64,000 bases of DNA from Muscardinus avellanarius (GCA_963383645.1 OY726564.1:111577040-111641039); one strand, 5' to 3'. Positions 31,915 through 42,840 are shown, counted from the first letter of the stretch. The notes: a model not told the origin generated them from the letters alone. Numbers and translations: made by a program.

Positions 31915-31978
31915 AAAATAAATCAATAAGTAAATAAGTAAATAACCACCAAATATAAAAAAATAGATTGATATTTTC

Positions 31979-33070
31979 TAACTTATCTGTCTGCTACTAT
32001 TGGTCACTTCAGTTCTACCCCCATACACGTACAAGAATTTATCTAAAGTGAACGTCTGACTATGCTAATCCCTTGCTTCAAATAGATAAATGGCTCCTCG
32101 CTAGATTTAGAACATGGCCCACGTTTTGTGAGATGATCACGTGGTTTCCATAATTTGGCCCCTGTCCATTTTATTGTTTTAGGCTATACCACTGTCTTCA
32201 CGTAATTACAATACGAGATCTAATTTCATGTTGTTCTCATTGTCTATTAACACCCCTTGGTTTCATATATTTGCTGTTGTTCCAACTTTTGTCCAGAATT
32301 CTTTGCTCTCTCTCTCTTTTTCCTCTTCTCTCCCCAACCTCCATTATGTATATCTTGGCAAACAGCTGCCCTGACCAGAAAGTTTTTCCAGAAAGTTCCA
32401 ACAGAATTAGGTTGACTAATTCTCTTCGCTACTCTCTTCCCCTGTGCTTTTTGCTTTGACTTACAACACTGTAAGTTGTCTACTGAACATAGATTATTTT
32501 TGTCACCAGAAAAATCAATACAGACATAGAAAAGAGAATAAAAATAATAAGTTTGTACCTCTATTATCTTTGCCCCATCCTGTAAGGTGGTTGAGAACAC
32601 ACATAATAAATGATTCATCTTTGTAATCCCACTTTCTAGCCCAGTACCTGGCAATTGGTACTCAATAAATGTTCTGTTAAATGAAGGTTACTGACACAAA
32701 AGAGAGTATATAAAAATAAATCACAAAAAACAAAACCAGAAAAGACTTCCTCGGCATAGAAGAGCAGTTGAGAGTGGTCCGAATCCTGACGTGTGCAGTT
32801 ACAATGATGTTTTTATTCTAGACAGTTCTAGTTAAAAGTAACTCCAAATCAGCAATTTATTTGCTCCCAGTCAGCAATATTGATTCTATTGAAAACCTGC
32901 CTTGTTCTTGACATCAGATCTCTTACTTTGTCACCCAAAGTACATTTTTAAAAAGATATGCCATCTGTAATCTTCATCAGTAAATAGGGAATCAGGAGGA
33001 AGAACAAACCAAGCAGAAATAAAGGAAAGTCAGTCGCACTGTGTCGTTCACCACTTGGAACATTACTCAC
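31979..33070. other. RABGAP1L: intronic sequence, nothing recognised
   Basis: Sequence between the chimeric L1 and the YCQGQ exon. Open frames at 32247-32654 on the minus strand have no similarity I recognise. Confidence 0.5.
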
Positions 33071-33145
33071 ATGCAGCAGCAGTACAGCAGCGAGGAAGGA
33101 CTGTCCTTGACAGTACCCGATGTCTTCATCGTACACGGAGTAGGC
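33071..33145 (-). CDS. RABGAP1L: RABGAP1L coding exon (TBC domain, YCQGQ motif)
   Basis: This 75-bp exon encodes 25 residues starting AYSVYDEDIGYCQGQ and ending LLLH, in phase 0 at both ends. The minus-strand acceptor is a pyrimidine-rich run ending ctccag, and the donor is CAT followed by gtgagt. The motif YCQGQ is TBC motif B; in TBC-domain RabGAPs its first glutamine acts as the catalytic Gln finger, working with an Arg finger that would lie in an upstream exon not seen here. The reading continues directly into the exon at 15752-15877. RABGAP1L is a Rab GTPase-activating protein of endosomal membranes, reported to act on Rab22A and to bind ankyrin-B. The paralogue RABGAP1 is very similar; the DEDIG spelling, together with the residues of the next two exons, favours RABGAP1L. 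The gene symbol rests on remembered family sequence. Confidence 0.93.
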
Positions 33146-33690
33146 CTGGAGAACAGACAAAGCAAAGGAAATACCGTCAGTGTCCACGGATCTCAGCTTG
33201 AGTATTAGTTCACACCAGGCGGCTGCTTGTTCCTGTCCCTGGGCTATCCCCACGATTGAAGTGTGTGCCATTAGCGCAGTGGGATATCCCAAAGAGCCTG
33301 CGCCTCCCCAACAGCCCTATATGGCCCATTATCCCAGGTTCATCTTTAGAACTGGAAAGTGAAAAGATGCTCAGGGGACAGGATTAATTTTTTAAAACCC
33401 ATTATGGTTTGCAATCTGGTCTATGACACCATGGAAGGCATGGCCTGGGCAAAGGGGCTGGGGAAGGGGAAGAGAAGACAGATAGTAAGAGAATCTAACA
33501 AGAGAATTCTAACATGCTCCAAGTGGGAGTTTGGAGGCTTCTGAAAGGGCCCTGCAGATCTGATGTCCTAAGAGACAAGAACAGTTACCCTCTAGAACTC
33601 TGCCATTTTCCACAAGGCCAAAGAGAAAAAGTAGTCCTCTTGTCTATACTGCCAGGCAAGGCAGGAGTATTTAACCCTTTTATGTTTTTA
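33146..33690. other. RABGAP1L: intron upstream of the YCQGQ exon
   Basis: Begins in gene sense with the pyrimidine-rich acceptor of the exon at 33071-33145. The preceding exon (…ESLYKICK in human) was not found here. Confidence 0.55.
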
Positions 33691-33692
33691 TT

Positions 33693-33813
33693 CTAGGGTC
33701 TCACGAAGTTGCTGAGGGTCTTGTTAAGTTGCTGAGGCTGGTCTCAAACCAGCTCTCTTCCTCTCTCAGCCTCCCAAGTACTGGGATTATAGGCCTGTGC
33801 CACTGTACTTGGC
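33693..33813 (-). mobile_element. B1 half of a SINE, antisense, no ID tail
   Basis: Antisense fragment from ctagggtctcacgaagttgc to gccactgtacttggcc; the ID module is missing. Confidence 0.82.
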
Positions 33814-33854
33814 CCCTTCTAATTTGTTGATAGCTTTTAAAAACACTGCTGATA

Positions 33855-34044
33855 GCTAGGCATGGTGGTTCACACCTGTAATCCCAGTACTTGGGAGGCT
33901 AAAACAGGAGAATTGCAGGTTCAAGACCAGCCTCAACTGAGTGAAATTCTTAGCAACCTAGAGAGACCCTGTTTCAGACCAAAAAGTGACAAGGGTTGAG
34001 GCTGTAACTCAGAGGATGACTATCCTTGGGTTCAATTCCCCAGT

Positions 34045-34049
<5 letters not shown>
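33855..34049 (+). mobile_element. B1-ID composite SINE
   Basis: Sense copy with older B box GGTTCAAGACC and ID tail ggttcaattccccag, running into a CA tract. Confidence 0.9.
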
Positions 34050-34090
<41 letters not shown>

Positions 34091-34152
34091 ACCACCACCA
34101 CCACCACAACCATTACCACCATGATCACCACCACCAACACACAACACACACA

Positions 34153-34188
<36 letters not shown>
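34047..34188. repeat. compound (CA)n(CCA)n(CA)n microsatellite
   Basis: A CA tract, then about 40 bp of CCA/CAT trinucleotides, then a second CA tract, all at the 3' end of the SINE. Confidence 0.95.
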
Positions 34189-34189
<1 letters not shown>

Positions 34190-34191
<2 letters not shown>

Positions 34192-34975
34192 CTGATGATT
34201 ATAGCATCAATCATTGCCAACTGCCACCATCCCTCAACATTCTGGTACAACAAAGAGGCACAGTCGCGGCTCTTCCTCAACTCAGTGCATTTCACCAGAG
34301 GGTCTGTGAAGACCTGAGCAAGTCCACCTCCAAAGCACAGCCTCAGAGAACAGCTCAGGGTTGTCCTGCAAAGGCCGGGGTCCATGAATGGGACCAGTGT
34401 GGCAGCCTCTGCACTGAGGATGAAGAGGATGGGCGAACACAGGTCTCCTTAGGTCCTTTTTTTTAGGAAAGAGAAAAATTCTATTTTATGAAACTACATA
34501 AAAGAAAACAGGATTATTATAGATCCCAAAACATGGGAAGAGTCCAAAGACTCAAACTACATAATGACCCAAGCTAACACTAGCTGAGGCGATGTTAGAC
34601 CCAAACACCGAAACATAAACCCCACCGCGAATGGGTTAATCTCTTCACTTGAAGATATGCTTCTTACACAATCCCTTTATGTCATCGAGCCAGAAATCTT
34701 TTCCCTCAGAAAGCGAAACTCCAAAGTTTGACATATTTGATCAGCTGCACCGACCTAGGAAGAACTTTTGTCTGTTTGTTTGGGTATTGTGTGGTGAGAA
34801 AAGCTGTTTAAAATCTCAACAGAGGAAGAGCTTCTAATATTTGCAAAACTGAGTTAAGTATCCTAATGAACTTTGCAGGGATAGTCTTAATTGACATTTT
34901 ACTCCTAGGAGAAAGATTTCAGCATTTATGATAATAAAGTAAACAGTAAATTGAGTAAGATTTCCCTAATATTTA
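34190..34975. other. intronic sequence, nothing recognised
   Basis: Nothing recognised. Confidence 0.45.
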
Positions 34976-35744
34976 AAGGGCCATTTTTCTTGTGCTTTTT
35001 GACCATGGTATACTACACAGACTAGAGGCTTCCATTATGTCATAATCCTTTAAGCATATGACATATTCTGATCAGCTCAATCCTACAGTGTCTTACCTTT
35101 CCCCTCCAGAACCCCGCCCCATCCCTCCCTCTTCATCAACAGTCTCCACTCTTCTACTTCCGTGTCTTTTTTTCTAGATTCCACATCTGAAAGGAAACAT
35201 GTGATACTTGTCTTTCTAAGTCTGACTTATTTTGCTTAACAAAATATGCACACAGATCTCAAGTTTCATCCATTTTCCTGCAAATGACATGACTTAAATT
35301 CTTTACGACTGAATACTATTTTGTGTGTATATAAACCACGTTTTCTTTGTTCTATCATGTTGCCTTCAACCAGCATCTAGGCTGGTTCTGTGACTCGGCT
35401 GTTAGGAACTGTGCTGCATAAACATGGGTGTGGGTGCATCTCTGTGGTGTGCTCACTTAAATTCTTTCAGATGTATACCGAGGAGTGTACTCGCTGGATC
35501 ATATGGCGCTTTTTAGCTCTTAAGCAACCTCATACTGATTTCCATAGGAGCTGCACTAATTGACATCCTCAGAGTGTCAAGGGTTCCTCTCCCTCCATCC
35601 TTTGCCAGCATTTGTTATTTGAGTCCTTAATGATTGCCATTTCAACTGTGTGAGATGGAATCTCAATGTAGTTTTGATTTGTATTTTTCTGATGGCTAAA
35701 GGTGTTGGACACTTTTTCATATAATTACTGGCCATTTGAATTTC

Positions 35745-35774
35745 TTTCTTTTCTTTTTTTCCTCTTTCTTTCCT

Positions 35775-35834
<60 letters not shown>

Positions 35835-35845
35835 TTTTTTTTTTT
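35745..35845. repeat. (CTTT)n microsatellite
   Basis: About 20 CTTT units forming the tail of the next antisense SINE, inside its TSD. Confidence 0.96.
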
Positions 35846-36044
35846 GTAGTACTCGGGTTGGAACCCAAGGCATTCTACCTCCAGACTACACTCCCAGCCC
35901 TATTTTTTTATTCTTTATTTTGAAACAGGGTCTCACTGACTTACAAAGGGCCTCACTAAGTAGCTGAGGCTGTCCGCAAACCTCAATCCTCCTGTCTCAG
36001 CTTCCCAGATGCTGGGATTTCAAGCGTGCACCACCACGCCCGGC
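35846..36044 (-). mobile_element. B1-ID SINE inserted in L1
   Basis: Antisense copy with 10-bp TSD TGAATTTCTT at 35737-35746 and 36045-36054. Confidence 0.94.
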
Positions 36045-37444
36045 TGAATTTCTTCTTTTAAGAAGTGTCTATTCAGTTCATTTGTCTAATTATTGGCTGC
36101 ATTATTTGTGGGAATTTTTGTGTTAGCTTTGTTTAAAATTCTGTACGTATTCTGGATATTAATCCTCTGTCAGAAGTGCAGCTGGCAAAGATTGCGTAGG
36201 ATCTCTTCACTCTGTTCCTTCCTTTGCTGCGCAGAAGCTATTAAATTTGATGCTGTTCCACTGGCCAAATCTTGCCATTCTTTCTTGAGCTCTAGGAATC
36301 TTGTTCAGGAAGTCATTATGTTGTGTTTTGAAGTACCACTCTGTTTTCTTCTAGCAGCTGTGGCTTCTGATCTTATATCTCTGATTGGTTCAAATTGATT
36401 TTGTGCAGGGTGAAACATAGGGATAGGGTGTTTTTTGTGTATGTGCCCTGCAGTCATACATCTTATGGAGTACAAGATGGTGGAGGCACACATGCGCACA
36501 TCACTCATGGAGCTCTCCCCACTTCCTGCTCCATTCCCTCGCCTCCCTCCTTCTCATGTTTGGTTCAGTGACTGACTGCGATGTGTCTGTGATGTGCACG
36601 TGTACATCATGGAGTTCCCCCCTTCCCCACCCCCGTCTCCCTCAGTCAGGTCGCCTTGTTTGCTCATCCATGGTTTCTCCTCCATCTAGACTTCCTCCCA
36701 TGACCCACTTTCTCACTAGCTTCCCCATATTAGGGAGCACATCGATTTTTTTTCTTTCTTTCACATATTGATATCCAGTTTTCCCAGCACAGTTTCTGAA
36801 GAGGCTGTCTTTTTCCCAACATATATTTTGTCACCTTTGTCAAGAATCAGATCACTGTAGCTGTGTGGGTTTGTTTCTATGTCCTCTATTCAATTCCTTT
36901 GGTCTACATGTCTCTCTTTATGCCAGGACAAGGCTGTTTTGGGTACTATGGCTGTGTAGTATATTTTGAAATTGAGCATTTTGTTACCTCCAATATTGCT
37001 CAGGATTGCTTTGGCTATTCAGGGTCTTTTGAAGTTTTGATATCAATTTTAGGTTTTTTTTTTCTAGTTCTGTGAGGTATTGCTATTATTTTGGTGGTGA
37101 CTGAATTGAACCTGTAGATTACTTTGGGTAATATGGTCACTTAAATAATATTAGTTTTATCAATCCATGAACATGGAGGTCTTTCTATGTTTTAGTGCCT
37201 TCTATTTTTTCTTTAGTGTTCTGGAATTCTCATTGTAGAGGTCTTTTACCTCTTTGGGTAAGTTTATTCCTAGGTATTTCATTTTATTTTATTTAATCTA
37301 TTGTGAATAGAACTATTTTCCTGATTTCTTTCTCAGCCAGTTCATTGCTAATGAATTAAAAAAAAACTTTTTGTATCTTGGTTTTGTATTCTGTTACTTT
37401 GTTGAATTTACCAGATCTAAGTGTCATCTTGTGAAGTGTTTAGG

Positions 37445-37690
37445 GTCTTCTGAAAACAGGATCATATCTTATGAAAATAGGGTGAGGTGATCGCTCCCTT
37501 TCCCATTTGTGTCCCTTCCGTTTCCCACACCGTGCCCTGAGCTCCTCAGTGTGACCCAGCCTAACATGGACTGAAACTTCCAAAATGGTGAGCAAATAAA
37601 TCTTCCCTCCTCTGAGTTGTAGGCCTCAGGTATTTGGGGCCCCAGAACTCAGAATGCTGAATGAAACAGGGGAACACGCTACATCGCAAC
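37445..37690 (+). mobile_element. MaLR-type LTR fragment
   Basis: Motifs of the 3' part of mammalian MaLR (MST/THE-like) LTRs: catggactgaaacttccaaaa, gagcaaataaatcttccctc (poly-A signal) and gttgtaggcctcaggtattt. It is non-coding. Confidence 0.65.
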
Positions 37691-37694
37691 AATA

Positions 37695-38015
37695 TGCAAC
37701 TGTCCAGAAGCATCTGTCTTCTCAACTAAAATCAAAGTTTCCATAAGACAATTATTTTATGAAAAAGGTTCCTAACTAGTACTAAGTTGTTTCTTAGACT
37801 GAAGTCATTTCTTCTGAGCCTTACAATACAAAAATTTGGTATCCCAAGGTAGTATTAGTGTAAATATTACTTGATATAACTTGATATAACTCTCTTTTTC
37901 TTAAAATAGATTTTGCTTGTAGGTACCTTTCTTGCTCATGATTATGCTAGAGAGGGTTGGCCTTATATATGGACAAGAGCACAAATATGGATCTTATATT
38001 TTCACAAAAGAATAA
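37695..38015. other. intronic sequence, nothing recognised
   Basis: Nothing recognised. Confidence 0.45.
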
Positions 38016-38020
38016 CAAAA

Positions 38021-38211
38021 GCCAGGAGTGGTGGCGCATGCTTGTAATCCCAGCATTTGGGAGGCTGAGACAGGAGGCATGGTTGGTGGGCAGCTTCAGC
38101 TACTTAGGCCCTTTGTAACTCAGTGAGACCCTGTTTCAAAATAAAGAATAAAAAATAGGGCTGGGTGTGTAGCTCAGAGGTAGAATGCTCCTGGGTTCCA
38201 TCCCAGGTAAC

Positions 38212-38213
<2 letters not shown>
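38021..38213 (+). mobile_element. B1-ID composite SINE
   Basis: Sense copy with gtagctcagaggtagaatgc tail, running into (CA)n to 38252. Confidence 0.9.

Positions 38214-38252
<39 letters not shown>
38213..38252. repeat. (CA)n microsatellite
   Basis: About 20 CA units at the SINE 3' end. Confidence 0.96.
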
Positions 38253-38254
<2 letters not shown>

Positions 38255-38259
38255 AAAAA

Positions 38260-39455
38260 TAGGTGTCTTTTTTTTTCCCAAAACTTCTCTCATTACACAA
38301 AAGTATAATAGTTTCCTAACCGGATAGAAATATGAGTGTTATAGGGGCTTGTAAATACCATCACATTTTGCCAAGCATCAGCACATTTCTAGAATCTAAA
38401 AAATACAAGATCTAACAACTAGGTGGTAGTAAAACAGCCTTTTAAGTATTAAAACTCTGATATTAAAACAACTGACTTAGTGCCTTTTGCTTTTATAAAT
38501 ATTGTCTGTTGAGGTACAATTTCCATCTGGAATTCACCATGAGATCTTTTTTTTTTTTTTTTTTTAGAAAAACACACTCTTGAATATGTTTATGACAAAT
38601 ACTTTGATGGTCTTTAAATTCTATGAAGTGAATAATGAGAAAACAAAGTACTTTATTCCTTTATTCTACAGAAGTGTCTTTAGTAAGTTAATATCTGACA
38701 TAACATATTCAATTATTCAACCCTTCAGACTTCAACAAACTTAAATCTAGAACTTAGCTCTATATAAGAATTATATATTTGGCAACATTTATGCACCTTT
38801 TGTAAAAACACACTGAAGTCACTATCTACCAATTAACCCCCAAATTTTCATGCCTAGGGTAACCATATATCCCTGCTGCCTCAGCAAAATTATTAATAAC
38901 ATCACCATCACCATCAACCTCAAAAGGTTCCTAATTTGGATGGTTAAGATTAGAGCTATCCAATCATACCAGGATCCTATACAATGTATGCCTTAAAAAT
39001 ATATGACCTTAGTTTTAGTTATATGTTAATAAGGCTATAAGTATTGTATAATTCAGCATTTTCTCTTTGCTTTAATGCCAGGAGCTAAAAACCAAATGCA
39101 TCACTAACCTCAAAGAAAGCCATCACTGGTACTTTATAACACACACTTTTCTTGGACACTGTGTATTTATCCATTTTACATGAATCTTAATTTTTTAAAC
39201 TCAGGTCTTTTAGAAAGTGAAATGGCAACCACTCAATCAAAACATATTCACATGGTGGTGCTATTGTTCTCTTTTAACCTTTTTCTGCTAATGATGATAA
39301 TGTCACACTCTAATGAAAGAAAAATTAGATCATTGGAATCATTATCTAATGAATTTGAAAAGAGCTTTTCTTCATTATCGTCAATTTCCATAGCCCTATC
39401 TAATTTTCAAAATTGAAAGATCAATTCGCATCTCTTGCTTATTTAATTTTCTTTG
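38260..39455. other. intronic sequence, nothing recognised
   Basis: 1.2 kb of AT-rich intron without a SINE. A 78-codon open frame at 39180-39416 has a hydrophobic stretch but no recognised family. Confidence 0.45.
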
Positions 39456-39489
39456 ATTTATACAGTTATATTTCTTCTTTTTTTTTTTA

Positions 39490-39687
39490 GGTACTGGGAT
39501 GAAACTTAGGGGCATTATACCTCTGAGCTACATCCCCAGCCCTCATTTTTAGTCTTCTTATTTTTTGAAACAGGGTCTCACTGAGTTGTGAAGGGCCTCC
39601 CTAAGTAGCTGACGTCCGCAAACCACAACCCTCTGGTCTCCACCTCCTGAATGCTGGGATTACGAGCATGCACCACCACGCTCAGTC
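39490..39687 (-). mobile_element. B1-ID SINE, antisense, with TSD
   Basis: TSD TACAGTTATATTTCT at 39461-39475 and 39691-39705; a third copy of the same 15-mer lies at 39724-39738. Confidence 0.92.
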
Positions 39688-39739
39688 TTGTACAGTTATA
39701 TTTCTAGCTTATTTTTTTTCATATACAGTTATATTTCTG

Positions 39740-40140
39740 ATGGTGTCATTTGTACTTTTACTCAGAGCTCATGAGTGTGTGTGTCTGTGTGTGCATGCAT
39801 GCACATGTGCACGAGCATGTTGGGGATTGGAAAGATACAGAGAGAATACAAAGAGAAAGAAGAGAAAAGAGGGGAAAAGTTTTAATCCTAAATCTATTTG
39901 GAGAATTACTGGTAATAAGGTCTTTTTTCAAGAAGTAGGAACTCTGAGACTTGTTGGTGAGAAAGCACTTGACACAAGTGATATATTCTTGATGCTTCTC
40001 CTTCCACATGAAAGATGCCTACTTTGGGATTCCTTAAAATTGTGGGTCCTCAGAAGTCAGTTATGCGTCATCAAGCCTACATCAGTTTGACAAATGTTTG
40101 ATCACAAACACATTTATTGAGAACTGCGCTAAGTATATGT
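39740..40140. other. intronic sequence, nothing recognised
   Basis: A GT/GCA-rich patch at 39775-39815 and a possible L2-like scrap at 40110-40140 (catttattgagaactgcg). Confidence 0.45.
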
Positions 40141-40144
40141 TCAT

Positions 40145-41335
40145 TTCTTTTTTATAATTTTACGGGTACATTGTAAATACACCTCCCAGTGCGGTTCAAA
40201 GCGATATAAACACACACGCACACAGCCCTTGATGTGATTCCTTCTGGATCTGCCCCGTATCTACCATTCCCTACACGCATTAGTGAGATGGGTAGTGATG
40301 CCCCAATGCGGCCGCACAGCATCGTTTGCGCTGTGCCCATCCTCAGACCTCCTCCCCGTGACCTCCCGCCCTCCCACCCAACGGCCTCCCGCCCTCCTCA
40401 TCGCCTCCCTCCCTCTCCCTGGCCTCCCTCCCTCCCCATGGCCTCCCTCCCCATGGGCACCCTCCCTCCCCATGGCCTCCCTCCCTCCCTCTCCCTGGCC
40501 TCCCTCCCTCCCCATGGCCTCCCTCCCTCCCTCCCCATGGCCTCCCTCCCTCCCCATGGGCACCCTCCCTCCCCATGGCCTCCCTCCCTCCCCATGGCCA
40601 CCCTCCCTCTCCCTGGCCTCCCTCCCTCCCCATGGCCGCCCTCCCTCTCCCTGGCCTCCCTCCCTCCCCATGGCCACCCTCCCTCCCCATGGCCTCCCTC
40701 CCTCCCTCCCCATGGCCGCCCTCCCTCCCCATGGCCGCCCTCCCTCTCCCTGGCCTCCCTCCCTCCCCATGGCCTCCCTCCCTCCCCCTGGCCTCCCTCC
40801 CTCCCCATGGCCTCCCTTCCTCTCCCTGGCCTCCCTCCCTCCCCATGGCTGCCCTCCCTCCACATGGCCTCCTTCCCTCTCCCTGGCCTCCCTCCCTCCC
40901 CATGGCCGCCCTCCCTCCCCAAGACCTCCTCCCCCAATCCCTTTCCACTCTTCTACTTGTTCCCCTCATTTATGTAAAGTCCCCTTTTCCCTGTTTTTCT
41001 CTAGCTTCCATATATGAGAGAAAAAAATACAACCCTTGATTTACTGATTGAATGCTCTCAGCATAATTTCCTCTATTTCTGTCAACTTTCCTGTAAATAA
41101 CATAATTTTGTTGTTGAGTAAATTTCCACTGTACATATATATCACGTTTTTGTATTCTTTCATGTGTTTACAGACACCAAGGCTGGTTTTGCAATTTGAC
41201 TACTGTGAATTGTGCTGCCATAAACATGGATACGCATATCTCACTGTAGGGCTCCGACTTTCATTCTTGTGAATGATACTGAGGAGTGGTGGCTCTATCT
41301 TCCCATACACTCACTAGAATTTCCTCCTCCTCCCC
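40145..41335 (-). mobile_element. L1 3' end, antisense, with expanded 3'-UTR tract
   Basis: Read on the minus strand: ccatgtttatggcagcacaa, cagaggaaattatgctgag-type sequence and atatggaagctagagaaa, which is the end of L1. A G-rich minisatellite follows, then 3' UTR and an A-rich end near 40145-40160. It is probably one insertion with the sense-oriented L1 piece at 41575-42955. Confidence 0.82.
40365..40925 (-). repeat. G-rich minisatellite in an L1 3' UTR
   Basis: About 28 imperfect units of 17-20 bp. On the minus strand they alternate between ccatggggagggaggg and ccagggagagggaggg cores. The position corresponds to the L1 3'-UTR polypurine tract. Repeated G3 runs with short loops predict G-quadruplexes on the minus strand. 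Units have no stop codons, so overlapping open frames of 150-250 codons appear in several frames and should not be read as proteins. Confidence 0.93.
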
Positions 41336-41360
41336 CTCCCTCTCCCCTCCCCCTCCTCCT
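41315..41360. repeat. CCT-rich tract
   Basis: Polypyrimidine tail of the adjacent antisense SINE. Confidence 0.85.
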
Positions 41361-41559
41361 GCAGAAATGGATCGAACCCAAGGGCATTCTACCTCTGAGC
41401 TCTACCCCCAGCCCTATTTTTTAAATTTCTATTTTGAAACAGAATCTTGATAGGTTGATGAGAGTCTCACTACTTGCTGAGGCTGTCCTCAAACCTGTGA
41501 TCCTCCTGTCTCAGCCTCCCAAGTACTGAAATTATAAGTGTGTTCCACCATGTCCGGCT
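41361..41559 (-). mobile_element. B1-ID SINE, antisense
   Basis: Antisense copy located close to the junction between the two oppositely oriented L1 pieces. Confidence 0.88.
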
Positions 41560-42489
41560 CTTGTCTGTGTTCTTGATAATTACTGTTACAAGTAGAAGAG
41601 AAAGACTTCTACATTGAAAATTATAGAACACTAAAGAAAGAAATGGAGGAAAGCCTTAGAAGATGAAAATACCTCTCATGTTCTGCAACAGGCAGAATAA
41701 ATATTATAAAAATTGATATTTTGCCCAAACAATGTATAGATTCAAAGCAATTCCTATAAAAATACCAATATAATTCTTCACAGAGCTAGAAAAAACAGTT
41801 CTAAAATTGATATGGAAAAACAAAAGACCCAGAATAGCCAGAGCAACTCTGAGCAATAAGAGCCGTGCTGGAAGCATTACAGTATCTGACTTCAAACTAT
41901 ACTAGAGAGCTAAGTAACGAAAACAGCATGGTATTGGCACACAAAAGACACAGACCAACTGGAGAAGATACAAAGACAAATCACACTTATAGCCAGTTTA
42001 TTTTTGAAAAAGGAGTCAATAAACATTTGTGGGTGAAAAACAGTCTTTTTAACAAATGCTACTAGAAAACTGGATACCCATATACAAGAATGAAATCAGA
42101 ACCCAATCTCTCACCCTGCACAAAATCAACTCAAGATGTATCAAAGACCTAGAAATAGACCAGAAACTTTGCAATTACTAGAAGAAAACATAAGACTAGC
42201 TAACATACAGGCACTGTACAGATGTCCTCAGTAGGACCCCAAAGCTCAGGAAATAAAACAAAAATTGATAATGGGATAGCATCAAATTGAAAAGCTTCTG
42301 AGCAGCAAAGGAAAGAATCAAGATCTGAAGAGAGAGCCGACAGAATGGGAGAAAATCTTCACCAGCTACTTCTCTGATAGGGGACCAAATTTAGAATATA
42401 TAAATAATGTAAAAGCCTTAACACTAAAAAATTTTTTTTAAAAAGGAATATTGAACTGAATAGACACTTTAAAAAGAAGAAATACAAGA

Positions 42490-42666
42490 CAGGGGTGGTG
42501 CCACACATCTCTAATTCTAGTACTTGAGAGGCTAAGACAGAAGGATCACAGATTCAAGGCCAGCCTCATAAACTTAGGAAGTCCTTGTTTTTACAATAAA
42601 AAGTAAAATAGGATTAGGGGTGTAGCTCACAGGTGGAATACTGCTGGGTTCAATCCCCAGCACCAC
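42490..42666 (+). mobile_element. B1-ID SINE inside L1
   Basis: Diverged sense copy interrupting the ORF2 remnant; ID tail ggttcaatccccagcaccac. Confidence 0.87.
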
Positions 42667-42720
42667 AAAAAGTTAAAAAGTATGAAAAATGAAAGTAAGA
42701 AAATTTTAAGAAAATGAAAA

Positions 42721-42780
42721 AAGGCTGAAGGCATAGTTCAGGGGTAGAATGCCCCTGGATCTACTCCCAGTATCCACCCT
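42721..42780 (+). mobile_element. ID module fragment
   Basis: aaggctgaaggcatagttca to tgcccctggatctactccc; no B1 half. It is followed by (AAAAG)n. Confidence 0.75.
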
Positions 42781-42783
42781 GTC

Positions 42784-42814
<31 letters not shown>

Positions 42815-42840
42815 GAAAAGAAAAGAAAAGAAAAGAAAGA
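42784..42840. repeat. (AAAAG)n microsatellite
   Basis: About nine AAAAG units in the tail of the ID fragment. Confidence 0.95.

Larger units (their letters stand above)
28701..31963 (+). mobile_element. chimeric L1 unit: 5' UTR + ORF1 + antisense L1 + 3' end
   Basis: A perfect 15-bp TSD (TAGATTGATATTTTC at 28686-28700 and 31964-31978) bounds the unit. It begins exactly at an L1 5' end (gaggacttccgggaagatgg), with a YY1-like aagatggcgac. It runs through a tandem 5' UTR and a decayed ORF1, then switches at about 30590 to an old antisense ORF2 segment (about 30660-31280). It ends in an L1-like 3' UTR with a G-rich tract (31510-31555), a caataaaaataaa tail and a SINE inserted in that tail. No sense ORF2 is present. 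Half-L1 (HAL1) elements carrying only ORF1 are an established class, but the embedded antisense L1 is not a HAL1 feature I know. Confidence 0.82.
15878..33070 (-). other. RABGAP1L: RABGAP1L intron, 17.2 kb
   Basis: This intron lies between the YCQGQ exon and the MPEEQ exon. It is packed with SINEs, contains the chimeric L1 unit at 28701-31963 and the CpG-retaining block near 18 kb. No coding exon was recognised inside it; the flanking exons join without a missing residue relative to the remembered human protein. Confidence 0.88.
34980..37440 (-). mobile_element. L1, antisense, 3' UTR and ORF2 part
   Basis: The + strand reads antisense L1: a C-rich tract (35095-35140, the 3'-UTR polypurine tract), cagcatctaggctggttctg, ggatcatatggcg, atgattgccatttcaactg and cacttgttt-like ORF2 antisense to about 37440. 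A (CTTT)n SINE insertion splits it at 35747-36044, and a roughly 300-bp segment at 36436-36740 does not look like L1 at that position. Open frames here are reverse-strand shadows. The orientation is the same as the host gene. Confidence 0.88.

Noticed and set aside
32247..32654. A 135-codon minus-strand frame near a RABGAP1L exon.
   Set aside because: No similarity to RABGAP1L, no supported splice sites and low-complexity composition; treated as chance.
34125..34385. An 86-codon minus-strand frame with a recognisable-looking N-terminus.
   Set aside because: Its second half is translated CA repeat and the first half matches nothing I know.
35577..36398. Several frames of 70-100 codons on both strands.
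   Set aside because: They lie in an antisense L1, a (CTTT)n tract and a SINE.
40234..41039. Long open frames of 150-250 codons in several frames and both strands, proline/serine-rich or glycine/arginine-rich.
   Set aside because: They are products of a stop-free minisatellite in an L1 3' UTR; being open in several frames at once is the mark of the repeat, not of a gene.
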